From the NCBI GenBank assembly GCA_002367105.1, contig DFCS01000008.1, forward strand, positions 102,683 to 166,682: a stretch of 64,000 bases of DNA, read 5' to 3'. Origin of the DNA: Hungatella sp. UBA3048. GTDB lineage: Bacteria; Bacillota; Clostridia; Lachnospirales; Lachnospiraceae. Positions 51,494-60,282 of this stretch are shown piece after piece. How positions within the stretch are numbered: position 1 is the stretch's first letter; every line of letters starts with the position of its first letter. The notes beneath the pieces are model-generated. The model saw only the letters and a list, made by a program, of their open reading frames with translations. It made no database searches and was not told the DNA's origin. The translations under genes and the position numbers were made by a program.

Positions 51494-52483
51494 TTACTCT
51501 TTCTTATTTCTCAACTTATTAGGAGACACTCCATAATTTTCATAAAATTTTTTATAAAAATAAGTCTGGTTAATAATTCCACAGCTTTCGCATATTTCAT
51601 AGATTGCCATCTCTGTCCCATTAATTAATTTATAAGCCATATTTAATTGATATTCTAATTTTATTTTTGAAAACGATTTTCCTATTTTTTTCTTAATAAG
51701 ATTACTCAAATAATTATAATTGTAGCCCATACTATCAGCTATATCTTCTAACGAACACGTTCTATAATTAACATTTATATAATTTAAAACTTTATATATT
51801 ATTTCATCCATCTCCTCCATAAATTCCGAATTTTCTTGTTCTGTTACCGCATTAAACAACAAGTGGAACAATACCCGGAAATAGTCATCCATAATATCTT
51901 CATAATTCACTTTGTGTTCTTTATAATATAAAGTACAAATACTTTCAATAACCATATTTAAAAGCCGATTATTATCATTACGAATAATGATATAACCATC
52001 TGATTTTTTAATTTTAAAGAAATTTCCAACAAGAAATTGATATATTTGTTGATTCTTAGAAAAACTATTTAAAAAATCCAAGCTAAATAGTTCATCTTTA
52101 AACTCAATATTTAAAATTATATCATTTTCATCTCTATAGCCAGTGCTATGTATAATCCCTTTCTGAATAAGTAATATGTCTCCGTCATTCAAAATAATTT
52201 CTCTGTTATTAACTTGATATACTGCTTTCCCTGAATATATAAAACAAATTTCCATATAGTCATGATAATTTGGATATAATTCTGTATATCTGCTTTCTTT
52301 CAAAACCATCAAATTATTTAATGCAAAATCCGGTGTAAAATTAAAATAATATAGATTATCTGCCATTTTCCTTATATATCTGTCGTTACTATAAAGACGG
52401 CTTAATTTTCCCGGATTTTCTTTATGCCATTTTTCATTAGGTGTTTCTTTTCTAATAATACTATCTATTTCTGCAAAGTACAT
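51494..52483 (-). CDS. AraC-family regulator with cupin sensor domain
   Basis: 329 residues. An N-terminal cupin-like sensor (about 60-160: HDYMEICFIYSGKAVYQV, GDILLIQKGIIHSTG) is followed by a C-terminal double HTH (about 230-328: CSLEDIADSMGYNYNYLSNL, IKLEYQLNMAYKLI, FYKKFYENYGVSP). This is the usual build of sugar-sensing AraC activators such as those of glucoside operons. It lies just upstream of the GH1-EIIBC operon on the same strand and has its own terminator. It probably controls that operon. Confidence 0.9.
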   Translation of the reverse strand: MYFAEIDSIIRKETPNEKWHKENPGKLSRLYSNDRYIRKMADNLYYFNFTPDFALNNLMVLKESRYTELYPNYHDYMEICFIYSGKAVYQVNNREIILNDGDILLIQKGIIHSTGYRDENDIILNIEFKDELFSLDFLNSFSKNQQIYQFLVGNFFKIKKSDGYIIIRNDNNRLLNMVIESICTLYYKEHKVNYEDIMDDYFRVLFHLLFNAVTEQENSEFMEEMDEIIYKVLNYINVNYRTCSLEDIADSMGYNYNYLSNLIKKKIGKSFSKIKLEYQLNMAYKLINGTEMAIYEICESCGIINQTYFYKKFYENYGVSPNKLRNKKE

Positions 52484-52587
52484 AAATTATCTCCCCCTGA
52501 TGACCTTGCTGCATTTTTTAGTTATTGTTACTCGCTCTTAATAGCTTAACTTTCCCACCCGTAAATACGGGTATAATGCTTGATAAA

Positions 52588-53085
52588 TCAAACGTAAACG
52601 CAACCGGCCGGTGTGTCGCTAAAAAACCAGCCCTTACGGCCGACCACAAACGGGCGGATCGCGTTTTCACTCAAGTTGTTCGAAAAACTGCACCTTCCAT
52701 ATTCCTGATATGTGGCAAGATACGGTGCCCGGCTGCGGATATATGTCACTGCCTTCGCCAGCCTGGAGCCTCTGGTCTGTGCCTGCTGTTCCAACCACGC
52801 CAAGAAGCCATCCGACAGGCTTCTCCTTCTCCAGGCGAGCCTTTCGGATGGCTTCATAGTTCCCGGCGTTCTGACTTATGCAGCACCTGCAGGGGGGGCT
52901 CATCAGCCATCACGAATGGCCGTGTGAGATGTTTCCTCCGGAAGTAGTCATATATGGGACGGTAGAAGTCTTCTGTATTTGCATCAGCCAGTTGGCGAGC
53001 GTTGTCCGGCTGATATTTACCCCGCAATGTTTCCAGTCACGTTCCTGACGGGACAGGAGCATGCCGTTGAAATAACTTTGTATTG
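52588..53085 (-). pseudogene. IS66-family transposase remnant
   Basis: Broken reading frames together resemble the C-terminal two-thirds of an IS66 transposase. An upstream piece reads YFNGMLLSRQERDWKHCGV and ISRTTLANWL. After at least one stop or frameshift a last piece carries SNNLSENAIRPFVVGRKGWF and SDTPAG. The normal final 60 or so residues are absent: the frame ends four codons after TPAG. The GC-rich composition contrasts with the AT-rich flanks. Not functional. Confidence 0.82.
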
Positions 53086-53155
53086 GCAAACTATTACGCT
53101 ACTCAATACATTGTCATAATCCCTTCTTAATTATCTGCATACAATATTCCAGGAT

Positions 53156-53839
53156 CTACATATGGAAACAAATTGTGAGCACTACCGTAACAACAATTGC
53201 CGGGACTAAATTCATTGATTTAAATTTTCCAATTCCAAGAAGGTTCATTGCAACAGTTAATAAAACTATTCCACCTACCACATTAATTTGATTATAACAA
53301 GTTTCTGTAAGTACCGGTTCTAAAAATGATGAGGCTAGCGTGAGCGTTCCTTGATAAATTAGTAACACAATAGCTGCAAAAAGTACTGATATTCCTTTTT
53401 GAGCAGAGAAAAATATAGCAGCAATTCCATCCAACAGACCTTTTGACATTAAAATGTCATGCTTTCCAAGTAAACCACTTTCTAATGAACCTAAAATTGA
53501 CATTGATCCCATACAAAATAATAAACTTGCTCCAATAAAACCTGATGCGAACTCAGAATCTTTACTTGCAAATTTCCTCTGTAAAAGGTCACCAAGCTTT
53601 ACAAATTTTCCATCCAAATCAATAGTTTCTCCGATAAAAGCGCCTACCGCCATTGAGATTAATACATTCATCGAATTTGCCTCAGCACGCATCGATGATA
53701 TAGCAATATAAACTGTAATTAATCCTAATGATTTTAGAACTATATCCTGTACATTTTCCTTCAGATATTTTTTAAATACTATTCCGATAACCGTTCCTGC
53801 AACAACCATCGCAGCGTTAAACATTGGTCCAAAAAACAT
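53156..53839 (-). CDS. DUF554 membrane protein (YdfK/YqgA family)
   Basis: About 227 residues, seven or so helices. FNAAMVVAGTVIGIVF at the N-terminus, AVGAFIGETIDLDGKFVKLG near 62, FCMGSMSILGSLESGL near 107 and GLLDGIAAIFFSAQKGISVL near 134 are DUF554 signatures. Start at MFFGPMF, with GAGGAGG upstream; the 26 extra codons of the longer frame are rejected. Function unknown. It is the last intact gene of the AT-rich island. Confidence 0.88.
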   Translation of the reverse strand: MFFGPMFNAAMVVAGTVIGIVFKKYLKENVQDIVLKSLGLITVYIAISSMRAEANSMNVLISMAVGAFIGETIDLDGKFVKLGDLLQRKFASKDSEFASGFIGASLLFCMGSMSILGSLESGLLGKHDILMSKGLLDGIAAIFFSAQKGISVLFAAIVLLIYQGTLTLASSFLEPVLTETCYNQINVVGGIVLLTVAMNLLGIGKFKSMNLVPAIVVTVVLTICFHM

Positions 53840-54731
53840 AATAAATTCACCTCCTCTAGATATTATAGTAATTGTAGCAAAAGATGTAAACGACAAATGT
53901 TTTCTGAAGAACAACATATTTACAGGCAGATATGGATCAATAAGAATCGTTAAAGTATTTTTAAGTTACACCATTTCTGATAATTATAATTATCTAACAA
54001 TTCAAATGATCAACAGTTTACATTCGGAGTCGTATTCGGTAGAACCTAGCATTTATCAGCTAAACCAATGCCTATATTAAAGCGTAATATTCGAACCGAA
54101 TGTCCGCTAGCGTACGTATACCATTCTAAGGTTTTACTGAAAACCCTTTACTTTTCAAATATGCGACTGCCAATCTCAAAAGTTCCCCATTACTAACAGT
54201 ATTTTCTATTGTGTCATTCCAAACACGAGGTGAATTGTGTCCTAAAATACATGTTTATTAGATAAGTATTTCTCCGCCAAAGGTAGTAGAAATTTCTGTA
54301 TAATGGTGGTTATTGAATTTTTAAGATTAAAACTCATTCAGTGTAGTTTTGTTCGCTTAATATATTCTCATACAGTCGCTTCAATGACGAGCGGAATATA
54401 ATCCTTGTTTCAAAGTATGCATTTACAATGCCTCTGTGAAGCACCAGAATGGGCATATTGCCATTTGAAGCTAAGGGAGGGGGTGAACGGCTAAATAAGG
54501 ACACTATAAGCCATATATCTATAGCCTATAATGCCCCTATCTTAATACTCAAATCGTTCAGTTATACAGGTCTTTTGTTTGCGTTTAATTCTACCCCATG
54601 AAGCATGTTTTAGTACTCCATGTGTACTCCATTTTCATGATAAAACGTACTGTTTTACGATAATTTACAATACTTTTTCATTTACAAGTAATTAACTAAA
54701 TTTGCGGAAAACCTTTTAAAATAAAGGGTTT
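53840..54731. other. Gene-free, decayed stretch at the island edge
   Basis: About 890 bases without an intact gene. Minus frame 54126-54254 (stop to stop) reads GHNSPRVWNDTIENTVSNGE and LLRLAVAYLKSKGFSV, which looks like a protein tail, but it has no start and no recognised family. A direct repeat GTACTCCAT-gt-GTACTCCAT lies near 54614-54633. Such repeats are sometimes seen at the ends of integrase genes or elements. I read the stretch as remains of a mobile element joining the island to the core genome. Confidence 0.4.
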
Positions 54732-55649
54732 TTATTCCTCCGCCTCCAGCAAATAAGGCGTGATCTGATATACATAGAAATTCAGCCAGTTCCCATACAT
54801 GGTGTTCGCAGCATTCCTCCAATTAAGCACCGGCACCGTATCGGGATCATCATTCTCATAATAATTGCATGGAATCTCAGGCTCCAATCCTTTATCCAAA
54901 TCCCGGTGATATTCCCCGTCTAAAGCCATACGGTCGTATTCCGGATGCCCCTGGACAAATACCTGCTTTCCGTCCCGGCTCATCACCAGAAGAATCCCGG
55001 CCTCTTTTGATTCCGCAAGAATCACAAGCTCCGGCTGCTTTTCAATATCCTCTCTCCTTACCTCTGTATAGCGGGAATGAGGAGCCATCACATAATCATC
55101 CAGACTTCGGACAAGGGGGACCTTCCGGTCCAAAACCTTGTGCCGGTAGATGCCTGACAGTTTACTCTCTCTCTTGTATTTCTGTATGCCATAATGGTAA
55201 TAAAGCCCTGCCTGGGCCCCCCAGCAGATGTGGAGGGTACTGGTCACATGGGTTTTGCTCCATTCCATGATCTTCTTTAACTCTTCCCAGTAATTAACCT
55301 CTTCAAAATCCATGTTCTCCACCGGTGCACCGGTGATGATCATACCGTCAAATTTTCTTTTCTTTACTTCATCAAAATAAACATAAAATTTATTTAAGTG
55401 GCTGGCTGACGTATTCTTGGAGGTATGGCTCTCCAGCATCAAAAAAGAACAGTCTACCTGCAGCGGAGTATTGGATAGGGCTCTGAGAAGCTGAGTCTCT
55501 GTCTCTTCCTTTACAGGCATGAGATTAATGATCAGGATCTGTAGAGGACGGATGTCCTGGCTTAAGGCACGGTCCTCATCCATCATAAAAATATTCTCTT
55601 TTTCCAGTATGGCTTTTGCAGGTAAATCCTTTTGTACTTTAATCGGCAT
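54732..55649 (-). CDS. metA: Homoserine O-acetyltransferase, MetA type
   Basis: 305 residues of the MetA (class-I glutamine-amidotransferase fold) family. Nucleophile Cys142 is in ICWGAQAGLYYHYG; His235 and Glu237 are in QGHPEY. Residue 111 is Glu (GAPVENMDFEEV). In the characterised enzymes Glu here selects acetyl-CoA (Bacillus cereus) whereas Gly gives succinyl-CoA (E. coli), so acetyltransferase activity is predicted. First step of methionine synthesis from homoserine. Three bases downstream of ligA. Confidence 0.93.
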   Translation of the reverse strand: MPIKVQKDLPAKAILEKENIFMMDEDRALSQDIRPLQILIINLMPVKEETETQLLRALSNTPLQVDCSFLMLESHTSKNTSASHLNKFYVYFDEVKKRKFDGMIITGAPVENMDFEEVNYWEELKKIMEWSKTHVTSTLHICWGAQAGLYYHYGIQKYKRESKLSGIYRHKVLDRKVPLVRSLDDYVMAPHSRYTEVRREDIEKQPELVILAESKEAGILLVMSRDGKQVFVQGHPEYDRMALDGEYHRDLDKGLEPEIPCNYYENDDPDTVPVLNWRNAANTMYGNWLNFYVYQITPYLLEAEE

Positions 55650-55652
55650 ATT

Positions 55653-57611
55653 TTATTCCTCCAGCATTGTTATGAAATCCTCTTCTGAAATAATGGGCAC
55701 TCCTAGTTCCTTTGCCTTTTTATTTTTGGAAGAATTGGACGTAGTATCATTGTTGATCAAATAGGTTGTCTTAGAGGTCACCGAACCGGTAGCCTTGCCT
55801 CCGCGGGCTTCAATGGCTTCCTGAAGGGCTTTCCGGTTTTCATAGTGGTTCACGGAACCGGTAATGACAAATACCATACCTTCAAAGATCCCGTCCCCCC
55901 TGGCCTCCTTATCGCTTTCGATGCTTACCTCAGACAGCAGGCGGTCCACCATCTCATTATTCTTCTCTTCCTTAAAATAAGTGATCCAGGCATCCGCTAA
56001 CACCTTGCCGATTCCTGGGACTGCGGTAAGTTCCTCTTCCCCGGCGGTACGCATCTTCTCAATATCAAACTTAAATTCCCGGCACAGCATTTTGGCATTT
56101 GCCAATCCAATACCCGCGATTCCCAGTCCATAGATCAGCCTTGGAAGGGTGGTATGGGAAGCTTTTTCTATTGCTTTTATCAGGTTGTCGTAGGACTTCT
56201 TTCCAAATCCTTCCATCTGGGTGATAACTTCCTCATGCTGCTCTAAATGGAAAATATCCGCAAATTCCCGGATGAACCCGGCTCCGATAAATTTTTCCAG
56301 GGTCGCCTCTGATAAACCGTCAATGTTTAATGCATCCCTGCTCGTAAAAAGGGTGAAACCTTTCAGCCGTTTGGCCTGGCAGTCCGGGTTGGTGCAGTAT
56401 AAGCTTTTGACATCATTCACCTTGCGGATCTCCGTCTTTCCGCCGCAGACTGGACATTGTTCAGGGATCCGTATCTTTTTGCTTCTTGTCAGGTTATCGG
56501 CAATCTGTGGAATGATCATGTTAGCCTTATAAACCGTAATTTCATCTCCTTCCCCCAGCTCCAGTGCCTCCATAATGCTTAGATTGTGAACACTGGCCCG
56601 GCTAACCGTGGTTCCTTCCAGTTCCACCGGGTCAAAGATTGCCACCGGGTTAATAAGCCCGGTTCTGGATGGACTCCATTCGATGTGGTCAAGTTTTGTC
56701 TCTTTGATTTCATCGGCCCATTTAAATGCAATGGCATTACGGGGAAATTTGGATGTACGGCCAAGAGATTCTCCGTAAGCGATATCATCTAACAAAAGCA
56801 CCAGGCCGTCTGATGGAATATCATAGCTGGAAATGGCTTTGGAAAACTCCTCTACCGCCTCAGGCAGGGTATCTCTGGTCACCATTTTAAAATCCACAAC
56901 ATCAAAGCCCTGTCTCTTTAACCATTCAAACTGCTCTTTTCTGGAGTTTTTAAAGTCAACGCCCTCAGCCGTTACCAAGCCAAATGCTTTAAAATTCACA
57001 TTTCTTTTAGCTGTGATCTGATTGTTTAACTGTCTTACGGATCCGCTGCATAAATTCCTTGGATTCTTGTATTTAGCAGCAACCTCCTCGATCTCTTCAT
57101 TGATCCTGTTAAAATCCGAATACTTGATTACTGCCTCTCCGCGTAAAACCAGCTCTCCCTGATGAGATATATTTAAGGGAATGTTAGAAAATACTTTTGC
57201 ATTATTTGTGATGACTTCGCCAATCTCTCCGTTTCCTCTGGTTACGGCCTTTTGAAGGGTTCCGTGGTTATAGGATAGAACTACGGTCAGACCGTCAAGC
57301 TTCCAGGACAGCACTCCGGTCTGGCCGCCCAGCCACTCCTGCAGACTCTCCGTGCTCTTGGTCTTATCAAGGGAAAGCATGGGAGTTTCGTGGGCCTCCT
57401 TTGGAAGCTCGCTTAAAGCCTGGTATCCTACATACTGGGTGGGGCTTTGGGAAAGTATGATTCCAGTCTCCTCTTCCAGCTCCTTTAACTCATCATAAAG
57501 CCTGTCATACTCTAAGTTGCTCATGATTTCCCGGCTTTCCTGATAGTAAGCCTTTCCTGCTGCCGTCAAAACGGCTATCAATTCCTTCATTCTGTTTATG
57601 TTAACGTCCAT
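55653..57611 (-). CDS. ligA: NAD-dependent DNA ligase
   Basis: 652 residues. The Ia domain begins at the N-terminus with EYDRLYDEL. Adenylation Lys104 is in the motif KLDG (usually KxDG), with RGNGEIGE and the OB fold after it. A four-Cys zinc finger follows (CPVCGG...CTNPDCQ), then helix-hairpin-helix repeats (LTAVPGIG) and a C-terminal BRCT domain (FEGMVFVITGSVNHYENRKA). Complete domain set. Overlaps rluF by 11 bases. Confidence 0.95.
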   Translation of the reverse strand: MDVNINRMKELIAVLTAAGKAYYQESREIMSNLEYDRLYDELKELEEETGIILSQSPTQYVGYQALSELPKEAHETPMLSLDKTKSTESLQEWLGGQTGVLSWKLDGLTVVLSYNHGTLQKAVTRGNGEIGEVITNNAKVFSNIPLNISHQGELVLRGEAVIKYSDFNRINEEIEEVAAKYKNPRNLCSGSVRQLNNQITAKRNVNFKAFGLVTAEGVDFKNSRKEQFEWLKRQGFDVVDFKMVTRDTLPEAVEEFSKAISSYDIPSDGLVLLLDDIAYGESLGRTSKFPRNAIAFKWADEIKETKLDHIEWSPSRTGLINPVAIFDPVELEGTTVSRASVHNLSIMEALELGEGDEITVYKANMIIPQIADNLTRSKKIRIPEQCPVCGGKTEIRKVNDVKSLYCTNPDCQAKRLKGFTLFTSRDALNIDGLSEATLEKFIGAGFIREFADIFHLEQHEEVITQMEGFGKKSYDNLIKAIEKASHTTLPRLIYGLGIAGIGLANAKMLCREFKFDIEKMRTAGEEELTAVPGIGKVLADAWITYFKEEKNNEMVDRLLSEVSIESDKEARGDGIFEGMVFVITGSVNHYENRKALQEAIEARGGKATGSVTSKTTYLINNDTTSNSSKNKKAKELGVPIISEEDFITMLEE

Positions 57612-58389
57612 CAGATATCTCCTTTTTCTGTTCTTTATAGGAACGATTCGTAGAGCCTTTTAAGGCCTCTTTCATCTGGTGGTACTCCCGTTTCGAAAGC
57701 TCCCGGTAAGCTCCGGGCTTTAACTCTCCCAATTCAACATTCATAATTCGCAATCGTTTCAGCATCCGTACTTCAAAGCCCAGCTGTCCGCACATTCGGC
57801 GGATCTGGCGGTTTAACCCCTGGGTCAAAATGATACGGAATGCTTTTTCACCGGCCTTCTTTACAACGCAGGGCCTGGTGGTCACATTTAGCTCCGGCAG
57901 GAATACTCCCTTTTTCATATTCCGGATAAATTCATCGGTTATCGGGCGGTTGACCTTTACTAAATATTCTTTTTCATGAGCATTTCCGCTGCGCATCATC
58001 TTATTCACCAGTGTTCCCTGGTTGGTCATGAGGATCAGCCCCTCGGAATCCTTGTCCAGACGGCCGATGGGGTAAATTCTTACAGGATAATCCACCATAT
58101 CCACAATGTTGGGGGCACGGTCTTTATCCGATGTTGTGCATACGATACCTTTTGGTTTATGAACTGCCAGAAGGACCGGTTCTTCCTTATGGCTATTATC
58201 TCCTTTTCCTGCGTGAATGGTGCGTCCGTTTACTGTAACTGACTGACCGGGTAAAACTCTCTGGCCAGGCTTAGCCGCCTGTCCGTTTATACAGACTTTC
58301 CCAGCCTCAATGAAGCGATCCGCCTCCCTTCGGGAACATACCCCTGCTTCACTTAAAAATTTGTTCAGACGGATTCCTTCTGTCTCCAT
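57601..58389 (-). CDS. rluF: 23S rRNA pseudouridine synthase, RluF/RluB type
   Basis: 262 residues. An S4 RNA-binding domain (RLNKFLSEAGVCSRREADRF and VCINGQ) is followed by the RsuA-type catalytic domain with nucleophile Asp in GRLDKDSEGLILMTN and later RQIRRMCGQLGFEV. The MVDYPVRIYPIGRLDKDSEG stretch is closest to RluF. First gene of rluF-ligA-metA. Confidence 0.9.
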   Translation of the reverse strand: METEGIRLNKFLSEAGVCSRREADRFIEAGKVCINGQAAKPGQRVLPGQSVTVNGRTIHAGKGDNSHKEEPVLLAVHKPKGIVCTTSDKDRAPNIVDMVDYPVRIYPIGRLDKDSEGLILMTNQGTLVNKMMRSGNAHEKEYLVKVNRPITDEFIRNMKKGVFLPELNVTTRPCVVKKAGEKAFRIILTQGLNRQIRRMCGQLGFEVRMLKRLRIMNVELGELKPGAYRELSKREYHQMKEALKGSTNRSYKEQKKEISDGR

Positions 58390-58678
58390 GTTTCCTCTTT
58401 CCTGCCCGTACTTTTGGACATAATGGCATCCCCTTAGGGTTCTATATTTTTACTACATACTAAGTAAAAATTATAGCATTACCGGGAAGTTACGTCAATT
58501 CATCTGCTTATTTTGAACGTGGTTTTCCCCTGCTCCCTTTGAATTCATATTTTATATTAAAAATGTCCGCATTTTATCTGAATTGTTCTTTCTGCCTATA
58601 TCTACGGTTGAACTTTTGGAAATTCTAGTATAGAATGGAAGAAGATGTAAATTTTAAAAAACATTAGGAGGAATTGTT

Positions 58679-59077
58679 ATGCCGTGGACACCGAATTTAT
58701 CCGTAGGGATATCAATGATTGATGATCAGCATAAAATGTGGTTTGCAAAAGCAGAAGCACTGTTTGAAGCAGGAAAAAACAACCGCGCAAAGGAATACGT
58801 TGGAGAGCTTCTTGATTTTTTGGATGATTATACAAAAAAGCATTTTGCTGACGAAGAAAAATACATGATGAGCATTCATTACCCCGGTTATGCGGAGCAA
58901 AAGCAGGCTCATACCGCTTTCATTGCACAGTTGGAGAAATTAAGGAATGAATATAAATCCTCCGGGGGCAATCTTCTGGTGATTTTAAACGCCAATCAAA
59001 TGGTAGTGGATTGGCTCACAAAACATATTTCTAACATGGATAAAAAAATTGGTGATTATGCAAAGAATGCACACTAA
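58679..59077 (+). CDS. Bacteriohemerythrin
   Basis: 132 residues, a four-helix diiron O2-binding protein. Ligands are visible in DDQHKMWF, KHFADEEKYM (His, Glu), QAHTAF and WLTKHISNMDKKI (His, Asp). The usual first His of the HxxxH pair (YPxYxxHKxxH) is Gln here (YAEQKQAH), so the site may be five-His-poor on one iron. Probably an O2 scavenger or sensor-carrier protecting an anaerobe. It has its own ribosome binding site (TTAGGAGGAA) and terminator. Confidence 0.92.
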   Translation: MPWTPNLSVGISMIDDQHKMWFAKAEALFEAGKNNRAKEYVGELLDFLDDYTKKHFADEEKYMMSIHYPGYAEQKQAHTAFIAQLEKLRNEYKSSGGNLLVILNANQMVVDWLTKHISNMDKKIGDYAKNAH

Positions 59078-59090
59078 TCCTTTCAGATGA

Positions 59091-59119
59091 AAAAGGGCGG
59101 CCCCGTTGGCCGCCTTTTT
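59091..59119. terminator. Bidirectional terminator after hemerythrin
   Basis: AAAAGGGCGGCC / GGCCGCCTTTTT, between the convergent hemerythrin and HMA-like genes. Confidence 0.9.
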
Positions 59120-59130
59120 CAATGTCCTGT

Positions 59131-59358
59131 TTATATAAACTTATATTTCACTTCACATCCGTAGGATATCCGGCTGCAGATGTTTACCACCCGCTCCATG
59201 ACAGCGGATATTTTTCCTTTGTCCACATCAATTTTCATTTCTTTTAAGTCTTCCGAGATTCTGATATCTTTCACCCCGTCAACCTTGGCAATCTCGCCCT
59301 CGATTTTTCTGGCTTTAAACCGGTCTGACAGGGAGTAAACGTGGTAGATCCTGCTCAC
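59131..59358 (-). CDS. Small HMA-fold-like protein downstream of feoB
   Basis: 75 residues with the beta-alpha-beta-beta-alpha-beta pattern of heavy-metal-associated domains (RKIEGEIAKVDGVKDIRISE, KEMKIDVDKGKISAVMERVV). The metal-binding CxxC is missing; two single Cys lie near the C-terminus. GTG start after AGGAGGGTG. It lies 66 bases after the feoB fragment. FeoB-associated small proteins are common in this position, so a role with FeoB is inferred. Confidence 0.6.
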   Translation of the reverse strand: MSRIYHVYSLSDRFKARKIEGEIAKVDGVKDIRISEDLKEMKIDVDKGKISAVMERVVNICSRISYGCEVKYKFI

Positions 59359-59424
59359 GCTTCACCCTCCTTTCCCATTCGGTATTCTACTCCTATTGTA
59401 GACAATCACAGGGAAATTTAAACA

Positions 59425-60282
59425 TCAGAGGAAAACCCTTGCAATGGTTGTGAATAAAAAGCATACCACAAATCCGGTTACTGTGGGAACCAACCAGGAA
59501 ACAGCCGTCCATTTCATGCTTTGTGTCTCTTTCCGGATGGTAAGGCAGGTGGTGGAGCAAGGCCAGTGCATCAGAGAGAACAGCATGGTACTTACTGCAG
59601 TAACCCAGGTCCATCCATTGGCTACAAGAAGTTCTTTTAAGACGGACAGATCACTGATATCCCGAATGCTTCCCTCTGCCATATAAGACATGATGATAAT
59701 GGGAACCACGATTTCATTGGCCGGAAAACCAAGGATAAAAGCCAGAAGGATAACTCCATCTAAGCCCATGAGCCTGGCTAAAGGATCCAGAAATCCGGAA
59801 CAGTGGGCCAGCAGGGTCACATTACCAACGCTTATATTGGCCAGAAGCCAGATGACCAGCCCGGCAGGAGCCGCTACGGAAACAGCACGGCCTAACACAA
59901 ACAGGGTACGGTCAAATATGGAACGCACGATGACCTTACCGATCTGAGGCCTCCGGTAGGGTGGCAGCTCCAAGGTAAAGGAGGAGGGAACCCCTTTTAA
60001 TATGGTAGCTGATAACAGCTTTGATATGACAAGCGTCATGATAATCCCAAGGATAATCACACCTGATAAGATAGCCGCCGACAATATGGAGGAAAAAGCA
60101 CCTGTGGCCCCTCCAACGAAAAACATGGTTATAATGGCGATCATGGTGGGAAATCGTCCGTTACACGGCACAAAATTATTGGTAATCATGGCAATCAGCC
60201 GCTCTCTCGGAGAATCGATGATCCGGCAGCCGATAATTCCTGCCGCATTGCATCCAAACCCCATGCACATGACAGCGGAAAT
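59425..60282 (-). pseudogene. feoB: feoB 3' half, cut in the conserved MCMGFGCN motif
   Basis: About 285 codons of the FeoB ferrous-iron transporter membrane domain. It opens at MCMGFGCNAAGI and runs through IIDSPRERLIAMITNNFVPC and NGRFPTMIAIITMFF, then APAGLVIWLLANISVG, and FILGFPANEIVVPIIIMSYM to a normal C-terminus. The N-terminal G-protein domain and first helices (about 350-400 residues) are missing. Upstream in the same frame are four non-native codons and the TAA stop of the serine recombinase. It is untranslatable as a full transporter in this arrangement. The other half is not in the window. Confidence 0.9.
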
